DNA from: Propionicimonas sp.
GTDB taxonomy: Bacteria > Actinomycetota > Actinomycetes > Propionibacteriales > Propionibacteriaceae
Direction of reading: 5' to 3'
NCBI GenBank assembly: GCA_013791955.1
Contig: VMSW01000007.1
Coordinates: forward strand, 186,001-250,000
Length of the DNA stretch: 64,000 nucleotides
A program made the position numbers and the translations under genes. The notes beneath the pieces were generated by a model. That model made no database searches. It was not told the origin of the DNA and saw only the letters and a program-made list of their open reading frames with translations. Of the stretch, positions 26,022 to 34,232 are shown in pieces (within the stretch, counting starts at the first letter, position 1; each line of letters opens with the position of its first letter).

Positions 26022-26786
26022 ATGGGGGTGTTGGAGTCTCGAACACCGATGACGATCCCATTCAGGATCACCGAGGATGACTATCGGGCATTGGTGACTT
26101 CGGTGGGTTCGATGGCCGCGCTCGTTGGGGTTGTGGGGCGTGAGCCCCGCGATCTCCTCGGCTATGCCGGGAAAGCTGTTCTGAGTGAGCTCAGCCCGTA
26201 CCTCGAAAGATCAGTGAAGATCTCGCAGTGGCCTGGGACCCGGTCAATAGCGCCCGCGCGCGTCGAGTACTTCCGCTCAGAACCTGGTGCGGTCGATGTC
26301 ATTACTCGATGCACAGGCAGTTTCTGGGAGTGGATGGATCCCGAGATGCCCGAGGATCTCCACTTCTTGAGAGAGGACGGGACTGTTGTGCTGGGGAGCA
26401 CCACCTGCGAACGCTATGCCTGGCTCGAACTGGATCGTGAAGAGCGAGATAGCCTCGCCGTGCCCCCATCGCTCCGGCTTCGTCTGGGCCAGTTTGATCC
26501 TCTTGACGAAGTTGCGGCCTGGGTTGCTGCATACGGGGAGGATCTGGCCTGGGCCGGCCGTGTGGAGTTCGAGGACGGCTCGACGGGTAGCAGAAGTGCA
26601 TCCTCTGTCCGCGTGGTTGATGGGGTTCGGATGGCTGGGTTGCAGGTCACCGCTGCCGGTGAGTTCACGTCCACATTCGTTGTCGCAGGCGAGCCTGAGA
26701 CGAGTCGGGTGACAGTCGGTGACTCGCCCGAACTTGAGCGACTGCTGGCTGCGTTCGTCGACGGCCTTTCAAGACTCGCCACGTGA
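26022..26786 (+). CDS. Probable immunity protein for the RHS toxin
   Basis: A 254-residue soluble protein directly after the RHS toxin; AGGAAGG lies eight bases before the ATG at 26022. I do not recognise the family. Visible parts are an N-terminal helical segment (RITEDDYRALVTSVGSMAALVG), then DLHFLREDGTVVLGSTTCERYAWLELDREE and a C-terminal beta-rich region. The codon third positions look less GC-rich than in the housekeeping genes, as is usual for recently acquired immunity genes. Position, orientation and lack of any export signal support an immunity role; no other evidence does. Confidence 0.6.
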   Translation: MGVLESRTPMTIPFRITEDDYRALVTSVGSMAALVGVVGREPRDLLGYAGKAVLSELSPYLERSVKISQWPGTRSIAPARVEYFRSEPGAVDVITRCTGSFWEWMDPEMPEDLHFLREDGTVVLGSTTCERYAWLELDREERDSLAVPPSLRLRLGQFDPLDEVAAWVAAYGEDLAWAGRVEFEDGSTGSRSASSVRVVDGVRMAGLQVTAAGEFTSTFVVAGEPETSRVTVGDSPELERLLAAFVDGLSRLAT

Positions 26787-26801
26787 GTCAATGTTCACCA
26801 G

Positions 26802-26999
26802 TTGACGGTGGTCCAATCCCAGCAACTGTTCATTGATGACGTCCAGGCGTTCGGTCAGCTGCCGGGGGTGACGGTGCATGACATCGCAGCGCTGTCGCCA
26901 GAAGCCCTTCGCGAGGTTTTCGATGGCCCCGGTGTCACTATTGGCGGGTTCTGCAACAGCAAACACTGCTTGTTCTTCAACGCGGTGCAGGGAGGTTGA
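26802..26999 (+). CDS. Small hypothetical protein after the immunity gene
   Basis: A 65-residue reading frame from a TTG (MTVVQSQQLFIDDVQAFGQLPGVTVHDIAALSPEALREVFDG...FCNSKHCLFF). It has no clear ribosome-binding site and no family I recognise. The composition is protein-like and it leads straight into the well-placed RBS of the next small gene. It may be a remnant of an immunity or orphan toxin-tail gene. Confidence 0.4.
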   Translation: MTVVQSQQLFIDDVQAFGQLPGVTVHDIAALSPEALREVFDGPGVTIGGFCNSKHCLFFNAVQGG

Positions 27000-27003
27000 C
27001 CTG

Positions 27004-27189
27004 ATGAAAGACGATCAAGCTCTCTTGAAGGAGTACACCGGGATTATCTGGGTTGACGATCAGCCCGGTGAACGGTTCACCATTGCGGCCACCTCCACCG
27101 AGGAGGCCGCAAAGCTCCTAATCGAGACCTATGGTGAGGGACACGCCTACACCCTGCGGAACGCTGAAGCGGCTGAGCGCCCGCGCTGA
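27004..27189 (+). CDS. Small hypothetical protein at the end of the T7SS-like operon
   Basis: A 61-residue acidic protein (MKDDQALLKEYTGIIWVDDQPGERFTIAATSTEEAAKLLIETYGEG...). GGAGG sits nine bases before the ATG, the strongest RBS in this stretch, so it is very likely translated. The family is unknown. It ends the plus-strand operon and converges with the EssC-type gene; only about 60 bases lie between, with a small CCGGG-CTGT-CCCGG hairpin that may end transcription. Confidence 0.6.
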   Translation: MKDDQALLKEYTGIIWVDDQPGERFTIAATSTEEAAKLLIETYGEGHAYTLRNAEAAERPR

Positions 27190-27252
27190 GCACCTGGTTC
27201 CAGAGGTACCGCCGTTGAATCTCCGGGCTGTCCCGGCCCTGACCCGCCGCGC

Positions 27253-30200
27253 TCACTCGGGCAGGGGCACCTGAACCGTCCATTGCTTACCGGAGCGGAC
27301 GTAGACGCCGCGGCCTAGTGGGTAGGCGGTGCGCTTGATGCGGGGGAATGCTTCCTTGAAGAGCATGTCGCCATCGGCGGGGTCAGGCTGCATCACGATG
27401 CCGTGGCGGGCATTGCGAATCTCGGCGATCAGCGGCCAGCCCGAGCCCCAGGCTGAAGTTTCCTGTTCGCCGACCACGAGGTGGCCATTGCGGCGGGCCG
27501 CCTTGATCACCTCTACCAGCGCATTTTCGACCGCGGTGCTGACGAACTCGCCCAAGCCTTCGATCACCAGGATCAGTCCCGGCTCGGTGCCAGCGGGCTG
27601 ATCAACCTTCGGCTTCAGTTCCAAAGTGAGTTCCCTGACCGCGTCCAGATCCAGCGCGGTCTTAGTCCACAACGATTCGGCGTGCACCCGGGAGCGACGC
27701 GGACCGACGTAATACATCGGCACGTCGGCGTTCCAGCGGCGCAGCGATTGCGACACCCACAGCAGAGCCGAAGTGCGTCCAGAGCCGGGCATGCCGGCAA
27801 TCAGGAAGGCACCCTGGGCCGGGAAGCCGAGCGGAGCCAGATCGCCTTCACCAATGCCGAGCACCGGCAGTCCGGCCACGCTGGTGGGTACCTCGGACGC
27901 CTGCACCAGGCTGGGTAGCTTCTGCACCGGCGGAGCGCTTGGCACCCCGCGGTCGACCAGCCGCTGCGCCAACTTGTCGATCGCGGCAGCCTGCTGGGCC
28001 GGGGTGGACGATCCGGTCGGCACCGCCACCTGAAGCTCATTGGACTGCCCGGAGAACACCCCCCGTCCTGGCGGGGCGTCGGTGAGAATGTCCTTGGGAA
28101 TGTTCAGCGAGGCGTAGGCGACTTCGTCGGCCTGCCGCAACACCAAGCGGCGCTGAATGCTTGAGGACAGCGAGGACGGCACCGCATTGGGACGCTCAGC
28201 CGCGAGGATGACGTGAATGCCGACCGCGCGGCCCTCCACCAGCAGTCGGCTGAGGCGGGCATAGGAGACGCCCAACGTTGAGGAGATTTCGTACTCCTCC
28301 CGGAATGCCGCGAAGCCATCAACCAGCAGCAGAATCCGGGCCTCGTCCTGCCGCCCACTGTGCAGGCGATAGTCGGTGATCGAGCCCGCGCGCGCCTCGG
28401 CGTAACGACTGGAACGCTCTTCCAACAGGTCAACCAGCTGGCGCAGCAGGCGGATTACCCGCTCCTGATCGCCACCCTCGATGATCGAACCCACATTCGG
28501 CAGCGACTCGAGCATGCCCAGCCCGGCAGTGCCGAAATCCAACCCGTAGATCTCGGTGCGGCTGAAGCTGGCCTGCGCCGCGGCGCCGAACGCCAAGCTG
28601 CGCAGCAACGCCGACTTGCCGGTGCCACTGGTGCCATAGACGGCCAGGTTGCCGTCGGTGTCAGGGTCGTAATAGACCGCGTGCTGGGCCTGGTTGTCCG
28701 GATCATCAGCCAGGCCGAGCAGTAGCCGTCCGGTCAGGGTGCGGTCGGCATGGGCCTGCAGCAACGCCTCCAACGAGTAGTGCGAATCCAACTCGGGCAG
28801 CCACGGTTTGCGCGGCTCAGGGAGTCGACAGGTCTCAGCAGCCACCCCGATCATGTTCACCACCCGGGCGATGTCTGGGGGTTGCTCTTCGTCGGACTCC
28901 GAGGCCGTCCGCGAAACCGGAATCTCCCAGGCGGTGCCTGGGCCGAAGTTCAGGCTTTCGACTTCGATGCGCGCCGGCTCGGGCTCATCGGTGGTCACGC
29001 CACCGGCATAACCAGTCTGGAACAGCGACACCCGGCCTGGCCCGGTGCGGACGGCGCCGCGTCCGGGGATTCGGGGATCGAACTCGCTAGCCAGGCCAGT
29101 GTCAATGACGTCGGTCGAGTCGCCTTCGTCGGCCATCCGCAGCGCGATTCGCAGCGCAGTATTGGCCCGCAGATTGCCTTTGATCACGCCGGCCGGCCGC
29201 TGGGTGGCCAAGATCAGGTGCAGACCGAGGGAGCGTCCGCGCTGGGCGACGTCCACCATGCCATCGACGAAGTCGGGCACCTCCTGAACCAGGGCCGCAA
29301 ACTCGTCGACCACGATCACCAGCGACGGTGGGCAGTCGGGGTCGCCGGTGCGCTCCAACGAGATCAGGTCTTTCGCGTTCTTCCGATTGAGCAGGTGTTC
29401 GCGGAAGCGCAACTCGGCGCGTAGCGAAGTGAGCGCCCGCCGCACCAGGTGTGGGGAGAGATCGGTGACCAGGCCAACGCTGTGCGGCAACCGGACGCAG
29501 TCGGCGAAAGCCGAGCCACCCTTGTAATCGACGAACAAGAAGGTGACCCGCTGGGGGCTGTGACTGGCCGCCATGCCCAGCACCCAGGCCTGCAGGAACT
29601 CCGACTTGCCCGCGCCGCTGGTGCCGCCGACCAGGGCGTGCGGCCCTTGAGCCCGCAGATCCAAGAGGAACTCGCCCTGGGAGCCTTGGCCGACCAGGGC
29701 CCGCAGGGTGGCCGGGGTCTTGCTGCGTCCACGGGACGGGTCGAGCACCGAGCCGTTCTCCTGCCAGCGCTCGACGGTGACCTGGGGGTCGGTGGCCAGC
29801 TGGGTGCCAGCTAGGGCCAGGTAGGAAACCGAGCGCGGGATGCCGGATTGATCCAGCACCGGCGCACCCGCATCTTGAATGGGCGCCAAATGCCGGGCCA
29901 GCTCTAACGCCCGAGCTTCGGAGAAGGTCTCGATTCGGGTGACCTCGGCGGTGCGTCGCTCCTTGACGAAGCCAGCAGTCACCGCCCCGGTCACGTCATC
30001 GCGCACCAGGTAACCGTGACAAGCCGCCGGCAGATTCTCGTGACGATCAGCCACCCACACCAGGTGCACCCCGACTTCGGGGCCATCCTCGGCGAGGCTC
30101 ACCAGGCGACCGCGCTCCACCGGAGCGTCGTCCTCCACCAGGAGCACCACCGACGGCACCTGCACCTTGGTCGTTTGGGTGCGGCGCTGGGCAACCAGCT

Positions 30201-31641
30201 CCTCCAGCCCGGCCACCAGGGACGAAACAGTGCCAGCGGTCGCGGCCAGATGCGATCCGCTCATTGGCGAATGGGCCGAGCCGACGTGGGGCAGCCACAG
30301 CAGCCAGTTCCAGCGATGCTGGCTTTCCGAGGACGCAATCGCAGCTATCACCAGTTCGGCAGGCGAATGCAGGCAGGTCAGCTGGGCCACCAGATTGCGG
30401 GCCACCGGCACCAGCCATTCACTCTCGCCGGCCAGACCCAGGTTGGCGCAGGCATTCAGATCGGCCAGCACCGGCACGTCGTCGATGAACTCATAGTCGC
30501 TGGCCAGGCCCTGCAACCTCGACCAGGTTTCGGCGTCGGTCTCGCCGCGCTCAGCCAGGGAGATGACATTGCGAGATTCAGTGCGGCCGTAGCCGAGATT
30601 CAGCAGCAGGAAGGCGTCATCTTCGGGACGGCGGTGCCACAGATCCGGATTGAGGCTGAACCCCGATTCAACGACCGCAGCCAGGGACGGCACCTCGGCG
30701 CAGCGCGCGGTCTTCTCCTGCTCGGCGGCTTCAGCGAGTTCGGTTGAGAGGCTTTCGAAATCCTCCTCGAACCGCTTGAGTTCTTCCTTTTTCGCCTTGC
30801 CCTCGGTCCAACGGCGGTCCAGATAGGTGCCAATCGCCATCACCGGGCTCAGCGCGACGAAGATGATGCTGAGCAGGTTTTGGGTCATCACGTACAACAC
30901 AGCGCCCATTGCCAGGGGAGCGACCATCGCCACCAACGGCAGTTTGGCGGGCGGACGTTTGGCCGGCGGCTTTGGGGCGGCGAAGGTGCGTCCCTGGTAG
31001 AGCTGGCGAACCAGTGGCGACCGGTTGAACTCAGTGTTCACCTGGCCCGCGCTCCAAGATGGCGGCGCGATGTGTTCCACGATGATCTCGGTGTCACCGA
31101 TCAGCACCTTGTCGCGGGGGCCGAGGGTGGCGTGCTCGACCAACTCATCAGCGATCAGCACGCCGTTGGCCGAGTTCATGTCGACGATCTCGATCTGGTC
31201 GCCGACGATCACCCGAGCGTGGCGCCGGGAGACCATGAGGTCTTCCAGCGACACATCGCAGTCGGCCTCGCGTCCGATCACGTTGGGGCCTTTGTGCAGA
31301 TCGAAGGTCTTGCCCGTGCCCGGGCCGGCGGTGATCCGCAGCCGGGCCGGGGGAGCCGTCGGCTCGGCGAAGCGGCGCGAATCGGCCCATTGGGCCACCC
31401 GGACGCGCTGCCCGGAGCGGAGATTGGTTTCCGGCAACAGCGACTGCGGCGCCAACACGTCCAGGCTCGCATTGTTGTTGTCCAGAATCTGCAGACTCAG
31501 ATTGGTTTCCGCGCACGGCACTCCGGTTTGGCCCGCCCGAATGGCTGCGGCTACGTCAGAAACGGTGGCAGTGGCCTCGGCCGTCACCGAGATAGGGCTC
31601 AGGGTGCCGTTTTCGGGCTGAAGCTCAAGTTTGAGGCGCAA
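27253..31641 (-). CDS. EssC/EccC-type T7SS ATPase with N-terminal ubiquitin-like and FHA domains
   Basis: A 1462-residue motor and channel protein of a type VII secretion system. Residues 1-83 look like a beta-grasp (YukD/EsaB-like) domain. Residues 100-192 are an FHA domain (VIGREADCDVSLEDLMVSRRHARV). Two close membrane helices span about 234-270. Three FtsK/SpoIIIE ATPase domains follow: D1 with GGTSGAGKSE (near 670) and VIVVDEFAAL is intact; D2 has GTSGTGKSA (near 1001) but VDGFAAF instead of a DE Walker B; D3 has GMPGSGRTSA with Arg for Lys and VIEGLGEF, so it looks inactive. It is third in the operon with the papain-fold toxin and its immunity gene. None of EccB, EccD, EssA, EssB, EsaA or mycosin is seen in this window. 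Confidence 0.92.
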   Translation of the reverse strand: MRLKLELQPENGTLSPISVTAEATATVSDVAAAIRAGQTGVPCAETNLSLQILDNNNASLDVLAPQSLLPETNLRSGQRVRVAQWADSRRFAEPTAPPARLRITAGPGTGKTFDLHKGPNVIGREADCDVSLEDLMVSRRHARVIVGDQIEIVDMNSANGVLIADELVEHATLGPRDKVLIGDTEIIVEHIAPPSWSAGQVNTEFNRSPLVRQLYQGRTFAAPKPPAKRPPAKLPLVAMVAPLAMGAVLYVMTQNLLSIIFVALSPVMAIGTYLDRRWTEGKAKKEELKRFEEDFESLSTELAEAAEQEKTARCAEVPSLAAVVESGFSLNPDLWHRRPEDDAFLLLNLGYGRTESRNVISLAERGETDAETWSRLQGLASDYEFIDDVPVLADLNACANLGLAGESEWLVPVARNLVAQLTCLHSPAELVIAAIASSESQHRWNWLLWLPHVGSAHSPMSGSHLAATAGTVSSLVAGLEELVAQRRTQTTKVQVPSVVLLVEDDAPVERGRLVSLAEDGPEVGVHLVWVADRHENLPAACHGYLVRDDVTGAVTAGFVKERRTAEVTRIETFSEARALELARHLAPIQDAGAPVLDQSGIPRSVSYLALAGTQLATDPQVTVERWQENGSVLDPSRGRSKTPATLRALVGQGSQGEFLLDLRAQGPHALVGGTSGAGKSEFLQAWVLGMAASHSPQRVTFLFVDYKGGSAFADCVRLPHSVGLVTDLSPHLVRRALTSLRAELRFREHLLNRKNAKDLISLERTGDPDCPPSLVIVVDEFAALVQEVPDFVDGMVDVAQRGRSLGLHLILATQRPAGVIKGNLRANTALRIALRMADEGDSTDVIDTGLASEFDPRIPGRGAVRTGPGRVSLFQTGYAGGVTTDEPEPARIEVESLNFGPGTAWEIPVSRTASESDEEQPPDIARVVNMIGVAAETCRLPEPRKPWLPELDSHYSLEALLQAHADRTLTGRLLLGLADDPDNQAQHAVYYDPDTDGNLAVYGTSGTGKSALLRSLAFGAAAQASFSRTEIYGLDFGTAGLGMLESLPNVGSIIEGGDQERVIRLLRQLVDLLEERSSRYAEARAGSITDYRLHSGRQDEARILLLVDGFAAFREEYEISSTLGVSYARLSRLLVEGRAVGIHVILAAERPNAVPSSLSSSIQRRLVLRQADEVAYASLNIPKDILTDAPPGRGVFSGQSNELQVAVPTGSSTPAQQAAAIDKLAQRLVDRGVPSAPPVQKLPSLVQASEVPTSVAGLPVLGIGEGDLAPLGFPAQGAFLIAGMPGSGRTSALLWVSQSLRRWNADVPMYYVGPRRSRVHAESLWTKTALDLDAVRELTLELKPKVDQPAGTEPGLILVIEGLGEFVSTAVENALVEVIKAARRNGHLVVGEQETSAWGSGWPLIAEIRNARHGIVMQPDPADGDMLFKEAFPRIKRTAYPLGRGVYVRSGKQWTVQVPLPE

Positions 31642-31697
31642 GTCATTTCCCTAATCTTGTGCGGGCGGCTGGCGTATTCGACCCTATCGCGGTGCTT

Positions 31698-32429
31698 TCA
31701 CTGACTCTGTTTGTGGGCGGTGCGCAGTGCAGCCAAGGCTTCGTTGAAGGCTGGCTCGGAAACTTCGACGAGTTCGCGGCCAGCGCGCAGTTGGTCCATC
31801 TCGGCCTCGGTCAGCGGCACCAGGCGACCTTCGGCGGCCACGAACTGGCGCCACTGCAGGGTCCCGTCGAGTGCTGGAGCCAGCCAGAGGGCAGCCAGGG
31901 CCGGTGGCTCGTTCAGCACGAAGTAGCCAGGGCTCGGGGTCGTGGACTCGGCGGGGGCCGGGTTCGGCTTGACGGCGCGCCAGTGGTCGGCCAATTCCGG
32001 GTCGAGTGGAGTCAAAGCTTGGTCTGGGTTCTTTAGCAACCCCAGCAACTTGGTAGCTCGCCAGTCCTGCTCAGCTATCGACCAGACTTCCGGCGCGGCT
32101 TCTGGGCTGAGCCGCCGAAAGGTTAGCTGCCAGCCGAGCCGATCCACCTTGAAGTAGCCCGTGCCGCCGCTCGAACTGACCGCCGAGATCGGGGCACGAT
32201 GGGCCACTTGCTGCGCGAGTTCGGCGAGCGCAGCCTCAGGCATCTTGAGGAAGTAGGTGATGAAGTTGCCGTCAGTATCGACCGCAATGTTGAAAGCCCC
32301 TCGAACACCGCGCGCACCCAGGACGGAACCCTGGTCGCCGATGCTCGTGATTTCCCAATCACGGATGGTCTGACCGCCGATCGAGCTGACTTCGGCCGCC
32401 AACTCGAGCAGCGCACTGTGGTCTGTCAC
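31698..32429 (-). CDS. Probable immunity protein for the papain-fold toxin
   Basis: A 243-residue soluble protein between the toxin and the EssC-type gene. The GTG at 32429 overlaps the toxin stop (GTGA), with AAGGAG just upstream inside the toxin gene. The N-terminal half is beta-rich (GVRGAFNIAVDTDGNFITYFLKMPEAAL, GYFKVDRLGWQLTFRRL); the C-terminal part has a Pro-rich hinge (PNPAPAESTTPSPGYF) and a second domain (LWLAPALDGTLQWRQFVAAEGRLVPLTEAEMDQL). I do not recognise the family. Immunity is inferred from position. Alternatively it could be a secretion component, since it is co-transcribed with the ATPase. Confidence 0.55.
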   Translation of the reverse strand: MTDHSALLELAAEVSSIGGQTIRDWEITSIGDQGSVLGARGVRGAFNIAVDTDGNFITYFLKMPEAALAELAQQVAHRAPISAVSSSGGTGYFKVDRLGWQLTFRRLSPEAAPEVWSIAEQDWRATKLLGLLKNPDQALTPLDPELADHWRAVKPNPAPAESTTPSPGYFVLNEPPALAALWLAPALDGTLQWRQFVAAEGRLVPLTEAEMDQLRAGRELVEVSEPAFNEALAALRTAHKQSQ

Positions 32430-34123
32430 CACTGGATCTCCTTCCACGGGCTGTTCGCGGTGAACCGCTGAATCACGTCGATTCCGCTGATTGGCATTTG
32501 GTAACCGGGTGGCCAGCCAGACACCTCACCGATCTGAGCGTCTGCCCAGTGCAGCTTGCCATCACGGACGAAGCCATTGAACCAGTGACCGCCGCCGCCA
32601 ACCCAGTCCACCCCGACGATCAGTGCCGTGCCGTCGGGCAGGTTGGCGGCCTGGGTGTGAACCGCCTGGTAGGCGCGGGTGGTGAAATCTGTATAGGTGG
32701 CGTCGATCGCCGGATCTGCTGTCAATAGCGGCGGGTGGGTGCCGGTTATGGACCGCATTTCGGCGAGTTCTCCCAGCTTCCAGTCGCCAGCCGCTACTCG
32801 GGTTTCGACCTGCTGGAAGGTGTCGGCGAAGGATCGAGAGCATGGGCCACAGTTCTTCTGCCAGACCTCGCCAAGGTCATGCAGCGGGTTGAGCTTGCCG
32901 ATGTAGTTCTCCACCTGCATGGCTCCGCCAGCATCGACTGCATCCTGCAGCAGATTGGTGGTGGTTTCAGATGGACGCAGATAGCGAACGTCCGTCGGTT
33001 CGAAGGCGGAGGTCATCATCCGGCCGTTGGCAAAGTCGTCCATCATGGCGGCCATCTGGTCAACAGAAAGCGCATCGACGCCGGTTCGGCCCGCTTCGGA
33101 GCCAGCTCCGGGGCGGAAGTGGGAGATAAGGCTGCTTAGGGAGTCCAGGGCGTTGCGGCCGGTGGCGCCCAGCAGCGCTTTGAGGCCGCCTTGGCCGGCG
33201 AGACCGCCGGCTGCTTTCCAAGCGCCGAAGGCGGCTTTCAGTCCGCCCAACGCGCCGCGCAGCCCGCCGAGTCCGATACAACCCAGGGCGGCGAACACCA
33301 CCGAAAGGGCCGCTTCGCCCCAGGACTTCTCCCCAGTTGCGGCCAGCAGGATGTTGGCCAACGCGGCCACGATGCCGGCGATGGCAGCCACGATCAGCAG
33401 CACCGCGGCCAGGGCCTGGCCGATCACCGGGATCCAACACACCAACAGGGCCAAGATGCCGGCGATCGTGGCGATCGCCTCGGCGATCTTGGCGACCCAT
33501 TCGGTGAGCTTTGCGCCCCAGTCGTCCCACCAGGAGTCGTTCAAACCATCGTTAGCGGTGATGTCGTTGATCGAGGAGATCGCAGTCTGGGCGGCCCGGT
33601 TCCGATCGGCGACCGCCTCGTGAACCACTGCTTTCTGGGCGCTCACCGCACCCGCGGAGTGTGCGGCGTCAGCTTTGGCGGCCTTCTCCTTCTTCTCCCA
33701 TCGGTCCTGCTGCTCGGCATCGCCAGCGTCCTCAGCTTCTTGAGCAAACCGATGAAACCTTGCCTGCTGACTCCCAGCTTCAGCCCCAGCCCCTGCCGCA
33801 GCGCGCGCCGCATGCAGCGCATTCGCCGTCTCCGACTGAACCCGATCCAACACGGTCGCATAGGTGCTCAGCGCCGAACCAGCCGCCCGATAGCGGCCCT
33901 CAGCCTTGCCAACACCGTCGACGATCGTGTCGCGGGTCTCCAACAAAGCCTTCACCGAATCAACGTTCGAAGTGCCAGCCTCCAACCCGCGCAATGAAGC
34001 CGCGGCCCGCGCAATCGCGTCAGCCACCTGGGTATAACGCCGCCCACCATCCCGCACCACGGCCGGATCACCCGGAGTCGGGTCATGAGCCAATCCCAAC
34101 GGCGACCAATCAGACGGCCTCAC
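32426..34123 (-). CDS. Polymorphic toxin with papain-like (Tox-PL type) C-terminal domain
   Basis: A 565-residue toxin. The first 320 residues are the module shared with the RHS toxin at 21693 and the toxin at 60340, including SWWDDWGAKLTEW and two hydrophobic stretches. The C-terminal domain carries KNCGPCSRSFADTF (Cys425), GGGGHWFNGF (His513) and HWADAQIG (Asp528), the Cys-His-Asp layout of the papain-like-fold toxins (protease or deamidase). The GTG at 34123 aligns with the ATG or GTG of the two sister genes. Co-transcription with an immunity gene and the EssC-type ATPase points to T7SS export. It is about 900 residues shorter than the RHS version, with no RHS shell. Confidence 0.87.
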   Translation of the reverse strand: MRPSDWSPLGLAHDPTPGDPAVVRDGGRRYTQVADAIARAAASLRGLEAGTSNVDSVKALLETRDTIVDGVGKAEGRYRAAGSALSTYATVLDRVQSETANALHAARAAAGAGAEAGSQQARFHRFAQEAEDAGDAEQQDRWEKKEKAAKADAAHSAGAVSAQKAVVHEAVADRNRAAQTAISSINDITANDGLNDSWWDDWGAKLTEWVAKIAEAIATIAGILALLVCWIPVIGQALAAVLLIVAAIAGIVAALANILLAATGEKSWGEAALSVVFAALGCIGLGGLRGALGGLKAAFGAWKAAGGLAGQGGLKALLGATGRNALDSLSSLISHFRPGAGSEAGRTGVDALSVDQMAAMMDDFANGRMMTSAFEPTDVRYLRPSETTTNLLQDAVDAGGAMQVENYIGKLNPLHDLGEVWQKNCGPCSRSFADTFQQVETRVAAGDWKLGELAEMRSITGTHPPLLTADPAIDATYTDFTTRAYQAVHTQAANLPDGTALIVGVDWVGGGGHWFNGFVRDGKLHWADAQIGEVSGWPPGYQMPISGIDVIQRFTANSPWKEIQW

Positions 34124-34175
34124 ACCAACCCCCAACTACCTCGGCGAATACCCAAACAACCACGCTTCACTGAGG

Positions 34176-34219
34176 AACCTAACGAGGATGGTTGGCTGCA
34201 GCCAGGGCAGAACTCCCCA
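34176..34219 (-). promoter_or_regulatory. Palindrome plus -10 box upstream of the papain-fold toxin operon
   Basis: On the minus strand GGGGAGTTCTGCCC starts at 34218, one mismatch from the perfect palindrome at 19051. TAGGTT lies at 34181-34176, exactly 37 bases from the first G as in the 19051 copy. The toxin start codon is about 52 bases further on. This places one promoter for the toxin, immunity and EssC-type genes. Confidence 0.65.
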
Positions 34220-34232
34220 ATGGGATTGCCAG

